Positions 35,036 through 45,910 of a stretch of DNA of 64,000 bases are shown one piece after another (the first letter of the stretch is position 1; the number at the start of each line of letters is the position of its first letter). A program made the position numbers and the translations under genes. Source of the stretch: Cryptomeria japonica (lineage: Eukaryota; Streptophyta; Pinopsida; Cupressales; Cupressaceae); NCBI RefSeq assembly GCF_030272615.1, contig NC_081411.1, positions 187,371,449 to 187,435,448 of the forward strand. The letters are read 5' to 3'. The notes below the pieces were generated by a model. That model did no database searches and was not told the DNA's origin. It saw nothing but the letters and a program-made list of their open reading frames with translations.

Positions 35036-38000
35036 CTACACTATACCGGTGAGTATGTTCATTTTCTCTTCCAGTGTCTTAAGTCTAGGAACCAGAGCCT
35101 TAGAAATTTCTTTTCTCAAAGAAATGAGGTAATCTAGTTTTGGACCAAGTCTACATTTCAAGTCCTTTGCTTTATCCTTTATTATTTCTTTGTCCTTCTC
35201 TAACTGCTTGATTTTCTCTTCTTGCTCTGCAATCTTCTTCTCTATCTCCAAAAATGAATCCGATGTACCTATTAGATTGTCAGCAATATTGTTAATCTTA
35301 TCTTGTGCTTTACTGATTTCCTTGTCTAGATCTTCTGTTAAGATATTTGTTTTACAAGAATCTCTATACAGTTTCTTGAAGTCAAGAATTATCTCTCCAA
35401 GTTCCGGTAATAATGTTTCCATTTTCTCCTTATTCTTCTTCACATTTTCCTCAAAGAATTTCTCTTTTTCCTTAATCATTATTTCCTTGAATGTGTCCTC
35501 ATTTATTTTATCAATAGTCAATATGTTGTCGGTGATGAACTTAGACAATGTGTCTAGTTGACCTAAAGAATCTTTGTTATCTACAATACACTTTTGTGCT
35601 ATTAGTTTAAGAATGGGAATTGTTTCATCAATAGCCTTATAGGCTTGTGCATTGCACTCTGTGATCTTCTTTATTGATTCCAATAAGACCTCTGTTACAT
35701 TTGTAGGTCAGAATTCTGCCATAGAAGTACCAGATGTTTGTCCAACTATCTTCACAATAGCCATACTACCGGTTGTAGTAATCACCTTGCTTGGTTCGAC
35801 CTCTTGTAGGTCAGTTTGTGTTTGCGTTTCTACAAACAAAGGTTTGGGCTTTTCAATTTTGGTCGGTGGCACTGTCTCTGTCTCAACTTGTGTCTCAACC
35901 TATACGTGTTCCAGTTTTTCCATCTATATCTCAAAAGGTTTCTCTGAGCTCTTAATAGACGATTTCTCAATCTGTGTCTCTGTATGCACTTCCGGTTTCT
36001 CTATTTGTACCTCTGCACTGTCCATTTCCAGTTCTCCTGACTATTTATCAGTTGTATCTGTCAGTTTCTCTAATGGTTTACCAGTGGTATCCTTTGTCGG
36101 TTGCTCTATCTGAGTAGGTTTTTCTGTGTTTATATTTACAGTTTCATTTACCTCAACCTCAGCATCTGTAGTCGATGACTCAGTAGTCACATCTATCTTC
36201 TTGTCCTCAGTGGTTTCTCTATCAACCACAACATTTACTTCTTGAGTATCTATATTCACAGTGTACAAAACTTCAGACTCAAGATTTGTATCCTCTAATG
36301 GAGTCTCCATACTCTCAGTAGCCGGTTGACTGTCTATAGTATCTACCAGCGGAGTATCCGAAGGAGGTGGGGTTAAGTTATCTGTTATTTTCAGGCTTGG
36401 AGGTCCACCTACCTTACCTTTCCCCTTATCCCTATCCTTTTGGTATACTTTAATAGTCTTTGGTCTGATTAATTCTTCCTATTTTTCTTTTTCCACAAAG
36501 AATATATCCCATGCATCTGTTGTTTCCTTAGAGACTTCATTTACTCTACCTCCCATTAGTGCTACGTGCCGGTGAGCAGTGGAGAATACTGTCTGGTTTG
36601 CTTCACTGATTAGTTTATCTATTTCATCAGGTGAGTTGACTAGATGTACTGCAAGTAATTTTTCAATTTTAATTTTCTTGTCAAGCTCAACGATGGCTAA
36701 CCTTCTAGCTTCTAATCTCCTATAAAGATCATTTGGTATTTCATCAACAACATCCATCAAAAATTTCTTATATATATCCAAGTGTAAGATTACACTGTTC
36801 TCTATGCTTTCCTTGTCATCTGTAGATAGTGTGTTGTATATTTTGCTGATGTTCTTCAATTTACCATCTTCAGTTATTTCACTTAGAAGTTTATCCAGTG
36901 GAGCAATATCTTGTTTTACCTTTCTTTTCTTCTTAGGAGGCAAATTCTTTTTCACTGGAGGCCTCATTGCTTGTTGTTTTTGCCTTGTTTTCCTGGGTGT
37001 AGGTGAGGGTACCGGTGAGGGTTTTCTTTTCCTTTCTAACTTTTAAATATCGCTGGCATATCACTCACATAGGAGGTTCCAACTGGTGAAAGATAAGCTT
37101 CCGGTTGAAGTCCTTCCAACTCACTTTCCTTTATACCAGTTTTCTTCAAAACATCTTCCTTAATTGCTTTTGCCTGTCGGGTTCCTTTTCTTACTATTTC
37201 TTTGACCTTCTTAACCCTTTTTCTAGACTGAATTCCACTCTCAATTGTTTCAGCATTTCCAAAAACTTTCTCAGTGGGTTCCTTTGGTGCTTCAAGGAGG
37301 GATTTTGCATAAGTTTCAATAATATTGTCATCTGTTTCATAGCCCATTTCAATTACCCAGATAGTTCTAGGGAAAATTGCTTCCATCCATATTTCATCCT
37401 TTTTAATTACAAAACAAATTTCTTTCTGATACTTGTCCACAATAGATTGAGATAGTCTTATTCTAGTTTTCATTTGAGCTTTCAATGCTTGAAAATATTC
37501 ATTTAGGTTTTTCTCCCTATTTTCTCCCATGTTGTTTAGTAGATCCAATAGTTGCTTTCCTACTAGTATGTCAAAGCCAAAATCTCTTGCACCAATACCG
37601 GGTACTTGTTTAGTTATGTACAACATTAGACAAACAAGCAAATTTCCAAATCTGAATGTTCCTTTCTTATCTCCTTTAATCTTTCCCAGATTGTCTATCA
37701 ATTCATCTTTGAGCCATTCGCATACATCTATTCTTGCATTATCATTAACCATGTCATAAGCACTTTTAATACATAGGCTAGAAACTGAGTTTAACCTATT
37801 TGCATGTGTAGCTTTGTAGCCTAAGATCATACTGATAAATCTCACACTTATGTCCTTTACATCATTTACCCTTAAAGACATTTTGTTGGATGTTGCACTA
37901 GTTAGGTTTATCACTGTGTCATTTGAGACCTTCTTTGTTCTGCCAGGTCTGCTACCGGTGAAAGGTAACCTTGTTACTGCCTTAATGGCTTCCTTTGTGA

Positions 38001-38394
38001 TTTTATGAATTGTATCCAACTAGAAGAATTCACAATGAACTCTGCTTAGCACAATCCTTATAATATCCTTGGGAAAATCCAGGACATTAAGGATTTCAGT
38101 AAAACCTAGGGTTTCCACTATCTTATGTTCTGGTTTGATATTTCCAGATTCATCACAAATTGCAGTGCTATACATGTTTTTGATCTCATCATCACCTAAT
38201 TCCTCTATATGACAATGTATATACATCCTAGGGTCTTCTGCATATACTGCTCCATTAGGAATTTGAGAAAATGCACCTATACTATCATCTTTCTTCGCTA
38301 TTTCAGGAACCAGTTTGAATACAGGTCTAGGGTGCTTAATTACTTCAATCACAGTAGGGTTTGCAATAAATTCAGGAGTGGATGAAGATTCTAT
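35036..38394 (-). pseudogene. Element B ORF2: large accessory protein with PKKKRKV motif and coiled coil
   Basis: About 1,119 codons. The ATG of relative C (45911) aligns with ATA at 38392-38394 here, so the start is mutated; the first ATG now is 38352. The N-terminal part (38394 to about 37560) is an uncharacterised module with ITKEAIKAVTRL and TFRFGNLLVCLML. A basic hinge PPKKKRKVKQ (PKKKRKV at 36937-36917) looks like a classical nuclear import signal. A Thr/Glu-rich linker (36310-35790) is followed by a coiled coil (35683-35036). Defects are TAG 38020 for a tryptophan present in C, TAG 37036, a frameshift near 37000-37035, and stops near 36478, 36041 and in the linker. No polymerase, protease or integrase motif is visible. 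Confidence 0.8.
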
Positions 38395-38737
38395 AATTAT
38401 AAATACCTCAATCTTCCTTTAGGATGAATGCTTTGATGAACTGCTTCACTTTTTTGCTAAGGATGCCTTCGCTCGGGAATTTTCATGCTCTCGATGGTTT
38501 GAATGCTTGGTGAATGAAAAATGAGCCAAAACGCTTTCTTTATAATGTTATTTTCTCCAAATACCACATTTAATGCTTGTCGATTAAGTCACAACTTAAC
38601 TCATCTACCGGTATAGAAGTAATTCAACTTCTTACCATCATCCAAGGGAATAATAGCATGTTTTTCATTTTGTTGCTAAACCCCCAAAGGATTTTCCTTC
38701 AGTTAGATGAAGAGTCTCCTGCCAGTGGAGTGATACT
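38395..38737 (-). other. Spacer between ORF1 and ORF2 of element B
   Basis: 343 nt with no open frame. The matching spacer in C is 346 nt. Both carry AGGTATTTAT close to the ORF2 start and a CATTCA-rich stretch in the middle. The conserved length suggests a role in expressing ORF2, for example internal initiation or a second promoter (inference). Confidence 0.6.
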
Positions 38738-39810
38738 CTATTCTACCGGTGGAGGGGTATTCCCTTCAACATTATGATCTAACTTTCTGATCCATTGTTT
38801 TGAGAATTCTTTCTTTACCTCTACAACCTTTTCTTTACCTTTCAAACTAGGACCTTTGTTATTTGCCGGTGGGGACTTGCTTCTACAAAATTTTGTAATA
38901 TGTCCAATTTTGTTACAGGCATAACAAGTCACATTGTTTTTCTGAATAGCTTTCCCATATCCTATGCCGGTATGTGTTCTACATTGATTAGATAAGTGTC
39001 CAAATCTTCCACAATCATAACATCTTACATTCATTCTGCAATTTCCTGAGTTATGACCAACTTTGTTGCATTTAGAACATTGACCGGTGGGTGTATTAGT
39101 GTTCTCATAATTTCTAGATCTACACTGATTTTCTCTATGACCATACTTGTTACAGTTAAAGCATTTCCCATTGAATTTGTAAGAATTAGGTTGTCTTACC
39201 AGTTTTCTATGATCATGATTGATTGCAGTACTGGAGCTTTCACCAGTTTCAAAGCCAAGGCCATTTGTATCACCATTAGGTTTCTGATTCTTCAGCATGT
39301 CAACAAGTTCTTCTGAACTTTTCTTTAATTTCTCCTTGTGTTGATTTGCAGCAGTCAGTTCATTCTCTAAGATCCCTTTCTGTCTCATGAGTTTAGTTCT
39401 ATCATTTTGTGTGTGCATTAAATCTGTCTTCAACATATCATTTTTCATGACCGAGTCTTGTGTTTTCATTTCCAGCATCATTTAGTCTTCTAGTCAAGTC
39501 ATCTTCATTCTTCTTTCTGTCTTCAATTTCTTTACAAAATCTCAGTCATATCTTGCATCTCATTCTTTGTTGTACAGTTATCTTGTCTCAGCTTGTTTAC
39601 CAAATCATTAAGAGTTTCCTTTTCATCTTCCTCTTTCTGCATCTTCTCATAAAGTTCTCTTCTTTTATATCTTGTTATAGTGTAATTTTCTTTAAGTTCT
39701 TGAATGATATCCTGAGCAGCCTTCAGATCATCCTCAAGTTTGATATTTTTCACCTTTTCTGCATCATAGTCTGAAAGAGTTGTTTCCAATTGCTTTCTCA
39801 AGTTTTCCAT
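38738..39810 (-). pseudogene. Element B ORF1: coiled-coil protein with four CCHC zinc knuckles
   Basis: The ATG at 39810 follows a leader of about 60 bases after the primer site. The first about 230 residues are heptad-rich and highly charged (LRKQLETTLSDYDAEK, then LKAAQDIIQELKE), predicting a long coiled coil. Four knuckles follow: CFNCNKYGHRENQC, CSKCNKVGHNSGNC, CYDCGRFGHLSNQC and CYACNKIGHITKFC, between about 39160 and 38880. A Lys/Pro-rich tail ends KQWIRKL...PPPVE at stop 38738. A net frameshift lies between 39532 and 39481. It probably acts as a Gag-like RNA-binding protein, yet no copia capsid (UBN2-type) pattern is seen. Confidence 0.85.
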
Positions 39811-39867
39811 CTCTACCGGTGACAAGACCTTACTCAAGCTGTTAGGCTTCTAAAAGTAGAGGACCAG

Positions 39868-39879
39868 GCTCTAATACCA
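39868..39879 (-). other. Primer binding site of element B
   Basis: GCTCTAATACCA on + is TGGTATTAGAGC on -, two bases from the 5' LTR. Confidence 0.9.
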
Positions 39880-39881
39880 AT

Positions 39882-40662
39882 TGTTAGGATTCCCAAAGAT
39901 ACTGAGAGGGGGGGTGAATCAATATCTTACCGATAATAATATTTTCTTAACTTATAACATGACAAGCATATTAAAACTGTGTACCGGTAAACCAAAAATA
40001 ATGCAGCAAATAAGAATAACAACCACAACATGAAAAGAACACCATAACACAATGTTTTTACGAGGAAAACCAGTGTGGGAAAAACCTCGATGGGATTTGT
40101 GACCCACAATATTCACTTATTGGCCAATAAGAGAATATTATTGCTACAATAGGGGCCTGCACATGCAGGAAGGCCAAGTGCCTAGAGCTCACTGCTCAAT
40201 TACAAAAGAAGTCACACTGACTTACAAAAATAAATTATACTAATCCAATGTCTTGTACTGCTTCAGATTAGCATCTTCTATGCTAGATTCAGTACCGGTT
40301 TAAGTTCTGCTGCATACATAAACCCTTATCCAATAATTCGCATAATAGGTCTACTACCTTCTATCTTTCACATCATACCCTAACATATCTAAAATGATCT
40401 ACAATGATCTCATACATATATGAGTCATATTACAATCCTCCATGTTGGCTTACAAAATATTTTACAATTAATTATAAGATACATTAATACAAAATTGATG
40501 TCAGCTAGGGTGTCGATAATCTTCCTTTTCGATGTCGGTGTTCTGTATGCTGATGTAGAGTCTGTCAGTGTCGGTGCTTGTGTCACATGATTGTAAGGTT
40601 TCCATCAATGATAATACCTTCAATCACCTACAATATCTCATTGGAGTGTGCATTTGCCAACA
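39882..40662 (-). repeat. 5' LTR of element B
   Basis: 781 bp. The U5 tip on + reads TGTTAGGATTCCCAAAG, then ACTGAGAGGGGGGGGTGAATC. The stretch AGGGGCCTGCA...AAGGCCAAGTGC...GAGCTCACTG (40151-40196) is the reverse complement of a block also found in the LTRs of Copia-1 and C. Confidence 0.92.
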
Positions 40663-42438
40663 CACTCTTGGCTTTACTAAATGTTGTGACCCTGTTGAAG
40701 ACTCTTTGTTCTCTGTCTCTATCTCTCTCTCCTCTTGGCTCTCTGCTTTTATTCTCTGCTCTGTTCTCTTTTCTCGACTCTCTAATATTTGCCTCTGTAT
40801 TTTTCTATCTGCTCACTGCTCTCTTTTGAACTTCTTCTTGTCTCCTATGCACTTTAGAATAATCTATCTGTAATCTCCTTTTATAGGATAATGACATCAC
40901 TGGCTTCATGTTATGCACACCCGCTTCATCAGCCTCTCTACAACGTATCTCTTCTTATCTATTGTCTTTGTTTTGTTTCAGAAAAGCTTCTTCACTTCCT
41001 CACAAATTTCTCACACCTTGAGAATGGATTTCTCTGCCTGTTGATGTTCTTCCTCTGTTTGATTGTCTTCTTCTAACTGCTTGTGGTTCACCTTGTTGAA
41101 TGTTCTCTTCACTCTATTCACACACTTTTTGCTTTTGTAGATTCTTATTTTCTCTTGGTTGTGACTCACTCTCCTTCTCAACTACTCATCGTAGTCTTGT
41201 CGATATTTTTTTTATTTCCACCTTTATCTTTGTTTCAATGAATCAACTACCTCAACCAAATCACATTTACTACCTTTCTCAATCATCTCTACATCAGAGA
41301 ATGTTTTCCCTCCAAATCTACATTTTAAAATTAATTCATTTTGTCTCTCTGAGATCTGATTTGTAGTAGATTGGATTTTTCTTTCTTGGACCAAACATCT
41401 GCATTAAATGACTTTTCTCTAATTTCTTGAATGTTCTCTGTACTGGGTTGATATTTTTAGCAGACTCAATCTATCTAACAAATTTGATTCTTCCTCTGTC
41501 GATCGCCTTGAGCCCTTCAACCATCTACAACTAATTTGCCATTAATGAAATCTCCATCTTCTCATGATTTGTCCTGATCAGTTAGATAACTACCTCATTA
41601 AAATCTACCATCTTCTCTGCAAGCACAAACTTCTGTATATCATATTTTATTCTCAACTAGTTGTCTTTCTTTTCATAATCTAGGTCGCTCAATCAACGTC
41701 GATCAACTGCCACCTAGATCTTTGTGTCTATAGGAATTCAGATGTGGCATCAAAATCATCTCTATTAGTCAAAACAACACTTAGGGTTTCATTATTGAGA
41801 CTTGTTCTCCTATCACAACAAAGAAGAATTCTTATCGCTATAGCTTTCCAAAGGTCTACAAGAGACGATTTGGGTCATGGCAAAGTGCCATGTTACACCA
41901 AAAAGAAAAGGTGTCTCGATAGGACTTAACACAAGTTGCACCAAAAAAGAATCATTTGGTGTATCTCCCACAGATGACAAGATGCAAGATCAGTCTTGCC
42001 AAAAGGGAAGGTCTAGGTGAAAATAAATGTGCCCCAACAAATACACGTGCCTCTCAAGGCAGACATTTATTTGTTGATGTGACAATAAACAAGTCACATT
42101 AGAGCCTTTAGGCATCCACTCTGGGCCCCATTTTGGTATAACTGACAAAGTTCGATAAAAGGCAAAAGGGCTCTTGCAAAAACTCCTATTTTTAGAAAAG
42201 AACATTAACCGCTACATTACCAAATGGACCCATGCATACAACTCACAACTAGAATGGATCAATGAATGGTCACCTATTGGATACCTATGAACACATGGGC
42301 AAAGTGGGCCCTATATGAACAAGTCACAATCTGGGTGGACAAACAAACGGTCACCACATGGATTCCTACAGACATGGAGCGAAGTGGACCCAATAAAGAT
42401 GATGATGTCACATCATCAGGGATCTCACATATCGATAT

Positions 42439-42790
42439 TGTTGGGAATTAGTATTCACATAGAGTGTGTGAGGTAAAGTGAGTTAAACAAAATAACTTGC
42501 GTAGTCATTATAAGTAATGAATAAATGTAATAATATTAAGTTGTTGTCAAACAACTTAATATTATTAAGCTTTGTTTATAGGTAACTGTATTAGTGGTCT
42601 GTGTGTGTTGAGCTGTTAAAACAACTCAAATATATTTAGGGAGTTGTTTTGAGAGTTTCCTATAATGTAGGAGATTAAAATCCTATATATATATATATAT
42701 ATAAAGCATTTGAATGAAAAGAGGTGAAAAAGGAAGCACCATATTGATTGTGTTTAATTTATTTGCAACTTTTTTGTTTATCTCTACCCA
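42439..42790 (+). repeat. LTR of a small element D, inserted into element A's LTR
   Basis: It starts TGTTGGGAATTAG exactly where homology to the other A LTR stops. A (TA)10 run at 42684-42703 followed by AAAGC looks like a TATA region. A primer site follows at 42802. The exact LTR end is uncertain (42790 to 42800). No second copy of this LTR is in the window. Confidence 0.6.
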
Positions 42791-42801
42791 TATTATTAAT
42801 A

Positions 42802-42813
42802 TGGTATCAGAGC
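42802..42813 (+). other. Primer binding site of element D, tRNA-iMet
   Basis: Exact TGGTATCAGAGC, followed by CACAC. It lies about 11 bases from the nearest CA, a longer gap than in the other elements here. Confidence 0.75.
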
Positions 42814-43471
42814 CACACTATTCTATGGGCCTATTATTTAGTGAGGGCATATTGGCATTTTGTATGTCTTGAATCTCATAGCAATCAGGAACTAAGAATT
42901 GGAGATCTATATCAGCAATTCCTTTGGAGATTAATAACAGCATCCATGCAAGATCGGTTGCACCTCTCAGATCCTCAACAACATTCATCATAGAGTAGAG
43001 GCTTCGATATATCAGTACACATAACAGTAGCATGTTATAATTTGTAACCCATCCATGGAGCATTGACGGAGTTTCTATAATCTAGAGATTCATGTTCTTG
43101 ACTTTGGCATGATGTTAATTTAATGCCCATTCTTTATAGTTAAACCAACCTTTATTGTCGGTGACTAGGATTGGTAAAATCTATTGGGTCATGATCTAAG
43201 TAAGGTAGTTCAATTTTGTTCATCATAATACTCCATCGACTTGTATGACAGTGCACTATATCGACCTTTTATTGGTTTTCTCCAAGGTTTCATTGTATCT
43301 GTATGGATCTTACCTTCTTGGACCAATTTGTAGGCTATATTTATTTTATCAGATTTGGCTCCCACATGAGAAAGATTTGATTAGGTGTGAAGTATTAGCA
43401 TCGATCATTTTGGGCTTAGTCAGCATTTGTTGGGTTTGTCACCTTTGTCATTTTTCATTGGTAGTTGCTTT
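42814..43471 (+). other. Short noncoding stretch between element D's primer site and element C
   Basis: It contains no convincing frame or copia Gag motif. It may be the interior of a small noncoding (TRIM-like) element D whose 3' LTR was lost, or D leader plus unrelated sequence. C begins at its right end. Confidence 0.35.
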
Positions 43472-44375
43472 TGTTGTCAATTGATACTCAATTGATTGGT
43501 TTCAATATGTTGTCATTGATGGCAACATGTTCTAGGTTGACATTTTGGTTTGGTTGATTACCGACAGACACTTCACCGGCACCGACAGGTATCTTTACCA
43601 ATTGGAAGGAATTCTTTGGGTACCAACATTGTAGGCCGACATGACTTCATCAAGTTATCGGTATTTAAGACTGACATCATTTTGAGAGATCCGTCATCGG
43701 CAATTGATTTTGATATTTATGTTATTGAGCCGACATGTATATTCACTTTGTAATTATCTTTGTAAGCCGACATAAGGCATGATAGATTGTAAGGGTATAT
43801 AGGCTAGTTGATTAGATCATTTTGTAATGTAAGAGAGTGTGAAGAATATGCGAGATATGTGAGAGAGATCATGTATGTGAGGACATTTATGTAAGAGGTT
43901 ATTCTGACAAGGGTTTAGGGTTCCAGACCGGAACAGATACAGATTAACCAGAATTGTATTCAGGCATAGGATATGCTATCTTTGCAGTTCACTCATTTCT
44001 TCAGATTGTAGTCTGGATTTGTATGTAGTGAGTGAGGCTCCTTTTGTGATTGAGCAGTGTGCTCTAGGCTGTAAGCCTTCCTACAAGTGTAAGTAGGCCC
44101 CTATATTTGGTAATATCTTTTCATATGGCCAGTGGATAAATATTATGGGTCACAAATCTCACCGTGGTTTTTCCTCTCTAAGGTTTTCCACGTATAGTTC
44201 TTTGTGTTATGGTATTCATTTGTGTGATTGGCTTATTGGTTTCTTTACTTCTTTCAATCTTATATGTACCAGTTTACCAGTTGGTGAATGCATGTTTTGA
44301 TAAGGTTAAAAATTTGAGAAATCTGGTAGAACACTGATTCACCCCCCCCCCTCTCAGTGTTCTTGGATTCCAACA
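43472..44375 (+). repeat. 5' LTR of element C
   Basis: It ends GGATTCCAACA before the primer site. Contents include TTGTCATTGATGGCAAC near the start, as in related LTRs, a TATA box at 43796, TGAGCAGTGTGCTCTAGG (44056), TTTTCCACGTAT (44184) and GATTCACC with a C run and CTCTCAGT (about 44335-44359). The start is inferred by comparison with Copia-1, Copia-2 and B. Confidence 0.75.
43796..43802 (+). promoter_or_regulatory. TATA box in element C LTR
   Basis: TATATAG after AAGGG, about 325 bp into the LTR. The position fits a U3 promoter. No start-site data. Confidence 0.5.
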
Positions 44376-44377
44376 AT

Positions 44378-44389
44378 TGGTATCAAAGC
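44378..44389 (+). other. Primer binding site of element C
   Basis: TGGTATCAAAGC, one base off the tRNA-iMet consensus, two bases after the LTR. Confidence 0.88.
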
Positions 44390-44443
44390 CTTGTGCCTTG
44401 GAGGAAGTTTAACATCTTGAGGAAGATCCTAAATCTGGAATCT

Positions 44444-45564
44444 ATGGATTAGTTTGGAGAAGCAACTTGAGGTAGCACTTGAATATTATGATGCTAAAAG
44501 GACGAATAGCTTGAAGTTATAAGATGAATTGAATTCTACTCAGGAATTCATTCTTATCCTACAGGAGAGGTTTTCATCTATTCAAGCTAGGAGGAACGAA
44601 CTTTTGAAGAATAAGGATAATGAAGAGAAAGATGCCCTTAATGAGAAATGTTAGAAGCTAAGTTAGGAGAACATGGTCATGAGGAATGAAATGCAAGCTT
44701 TAACTATGAGGATGTCAAAAGAGATTAAGGACGGGAAGAAGAAGGAAGAAAATCTTGTCATATCTCCGAAAGACAATTTTGAAGAATGCACCACGTTGGT
44801 TCATGAGAATGAGATGTTGAGATCAGATTTAGTACAATCCCTAAGTAATGAACAAGAACTTGAGAGACAAATGATAATTCTGAGAGATGATTTGACTGCT
44901 ACAAGTGAGTATAAATAAAATATTCAAGGTAAGTTCATCACAGCTAGATGAGTTATTAAAATGTCAAAGACAGAATGGAGATTCTAGTGGACTTCAATTT
45001 GAACAAGGTTAGAGCTCCGATATTGAAAATGAAGATCAAAACCAGAAGGCATGGGTAAGGTAGCTTAATGCTTATAAATTTAATGGTAGATGTTTTGTTT
45101 GTAATAAATTTGGTCACATGGATAGGCAATGTAGAAATAGAGCAAATCAGAACTATAATTCTACTCCCAGTCAATGTTCTAAATGCAATAAGTATGGACA
45201 TAAGACAAAAGATTGCATAATGAATGTTAAATGTTATGCATGTGAAAAATTTGGACATATGGATAATCAATGCAGGTCAAGCAATTATACGGGTTTTAGT
45301 AAATCAATTCAAAAGAACAATTTTACATGTTATGCATGCAATGAGGTTGGACACATAGCTAAGTTTTGTAGAAGTAGAAATCCACCGATTAACTATGATG
45401 GATCAAATGAGAAAGGAAAAGAGAAGGTTAATGAAAACTGGAAAGATCATATCAAGAAATGGGTCAGGAAGTCAGAAAATCAATCAGCAGATGGAAATGC
45501 TCTGGTTACTCAACCGACAAAGGAGGTTTCTCTTACACCGGTAGGAAGCTCATTCGGTAACTGA
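44444..45564 (+). pseudogene. Element C ORF1: coiled coil plus four CCHC zinc knuckles
   Basis: Near the start LEKQLEVALEYYDAK parallels LRKQLETTLSDYDAEK of B, but in a frame shifted from the ATG at 44444. The charged coiled-coil region runs to about 44920 with stops (TAA near 44520, two TAGs near 44652-44664). Knuckles are CFVCNKFGHMDRQC, CSKCNKYGHKTKDC, CYACEKFGHMDNQC and CYACNEVGHIAKFC, from about 45091 to 45372. The tail KKWVRKSEN matches KQWIRKL of B. The TGA at 45562 is probably the natural end. Likely role is RNA binding and particle assembly. Confidence 0.83.
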
Positions 45565-45910
45565 GGCAGATGCCTTAGGGGTAGGAAAAATTCATGACAA
45601 TACTTCTTACGCCCTGGGAAGAGGTTCTGGAAGATGTTCTAGACATTGGAGATGCTTATCTGGCATGGAGATGTTAGACCGAGATCCCATCTTTCACCGA
45701 AAGTCAATCATATCAATGAGTGACTAGGGTTTTTCTTGGAGGTTAAAAGGTTGAATTCACTTCATTTCTGATCACTTTGCATTCAAAGCGATTCAAAGCG
45801 AGTCTAAGGCAATTCAGTGCGATCAATATCTTCTTCAGCGATTTCACCAACAATCAGAAGAGTTCTTTAGGGTTTCACCAACAACTATTCATAGGTATTT
45901 ATATTTCATC
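45565..45910 (+). other. Spacer between ORF1 and ORF2 of element C
   Basis: 346 nt, no open frame. It contains a near-tandem GCATTCAAAGCGATTCAAAG (45778-45800), CAACAATCAG/CAACAACTA repeats and AGGTATTTATATTTCATC just before the ORF2 ATG. Length and the AGGTATTTAT block match element B. Confidence 0.6.

Larger units (their letters stand above)
33946..40662 (-). mobile_element. Element B: pol-less two-gene LTR retrotransposon
   Basis: 6,717 bp on -, flanked by CACTC (33941-33945 and 40663-40667). It has paired LTRs of 778 and 781 bp, tRNA-iMet primer site and polypurine tract, all of SIRE-like copia type. The interior of about 5.2 kb encodes two proteins and no protease, integrase, RT or RNase H. 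It must be moved by enzymes of another element; the shared LTR and tract signals make a Copia-1-like partner likely (inference). Its relative C shows the same gene order, so the structure is a family trait and not a one-off deletion. Confidence 0.88.
15120..42438 (-). mobile_element. Element A: minus-strand copia-type element with giant LTRs, riddled with insertions
   Basis: On - the order is 5' LTR (right), tRNA-iMet primer site (33238-33249), a gag fragment (32951-33155), unassigned interior, polypurine tract (21608-21625) and 3' LTR (left). After subtracting the four insertions, about 7 kb remains, of which about 5.8 kb is LTR. No RT or integrase survives. Treating the left and right parts as one element is an inference from orientation, complementary ends and similar LTRs; two different copies of one family is the alternative. 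Confidence 0.6.
33252..42438 (-). repeat. 5' LTR of element A, split by element B and cut by element D
   Basis: The parts are 33252-33945 and 40663-42438, about 2.47 kb. They align with the 3' LTR up to about 20732. The last 880 bp or so of the LTR are missing after element D at 42439. The join CACTC plus TTGGCTTTACT after removing B matches the CTATTGGCTTTATT of the other copy at 18988, confirming B as a clean insertion. Confidence 0.8.

Noticed and set aside
35190-36113. Plus-strand frames rich in Ser/Val/Phe across element B
   Set aside because: They are antisense shadows of the B ORF2 coiled coil and Thr/Glu linker.
42684-42703. (TA)10 microsatellite as a separate feature
   Set aside because: It sits where the TATA region of element D's LTR is expected and is noted there.
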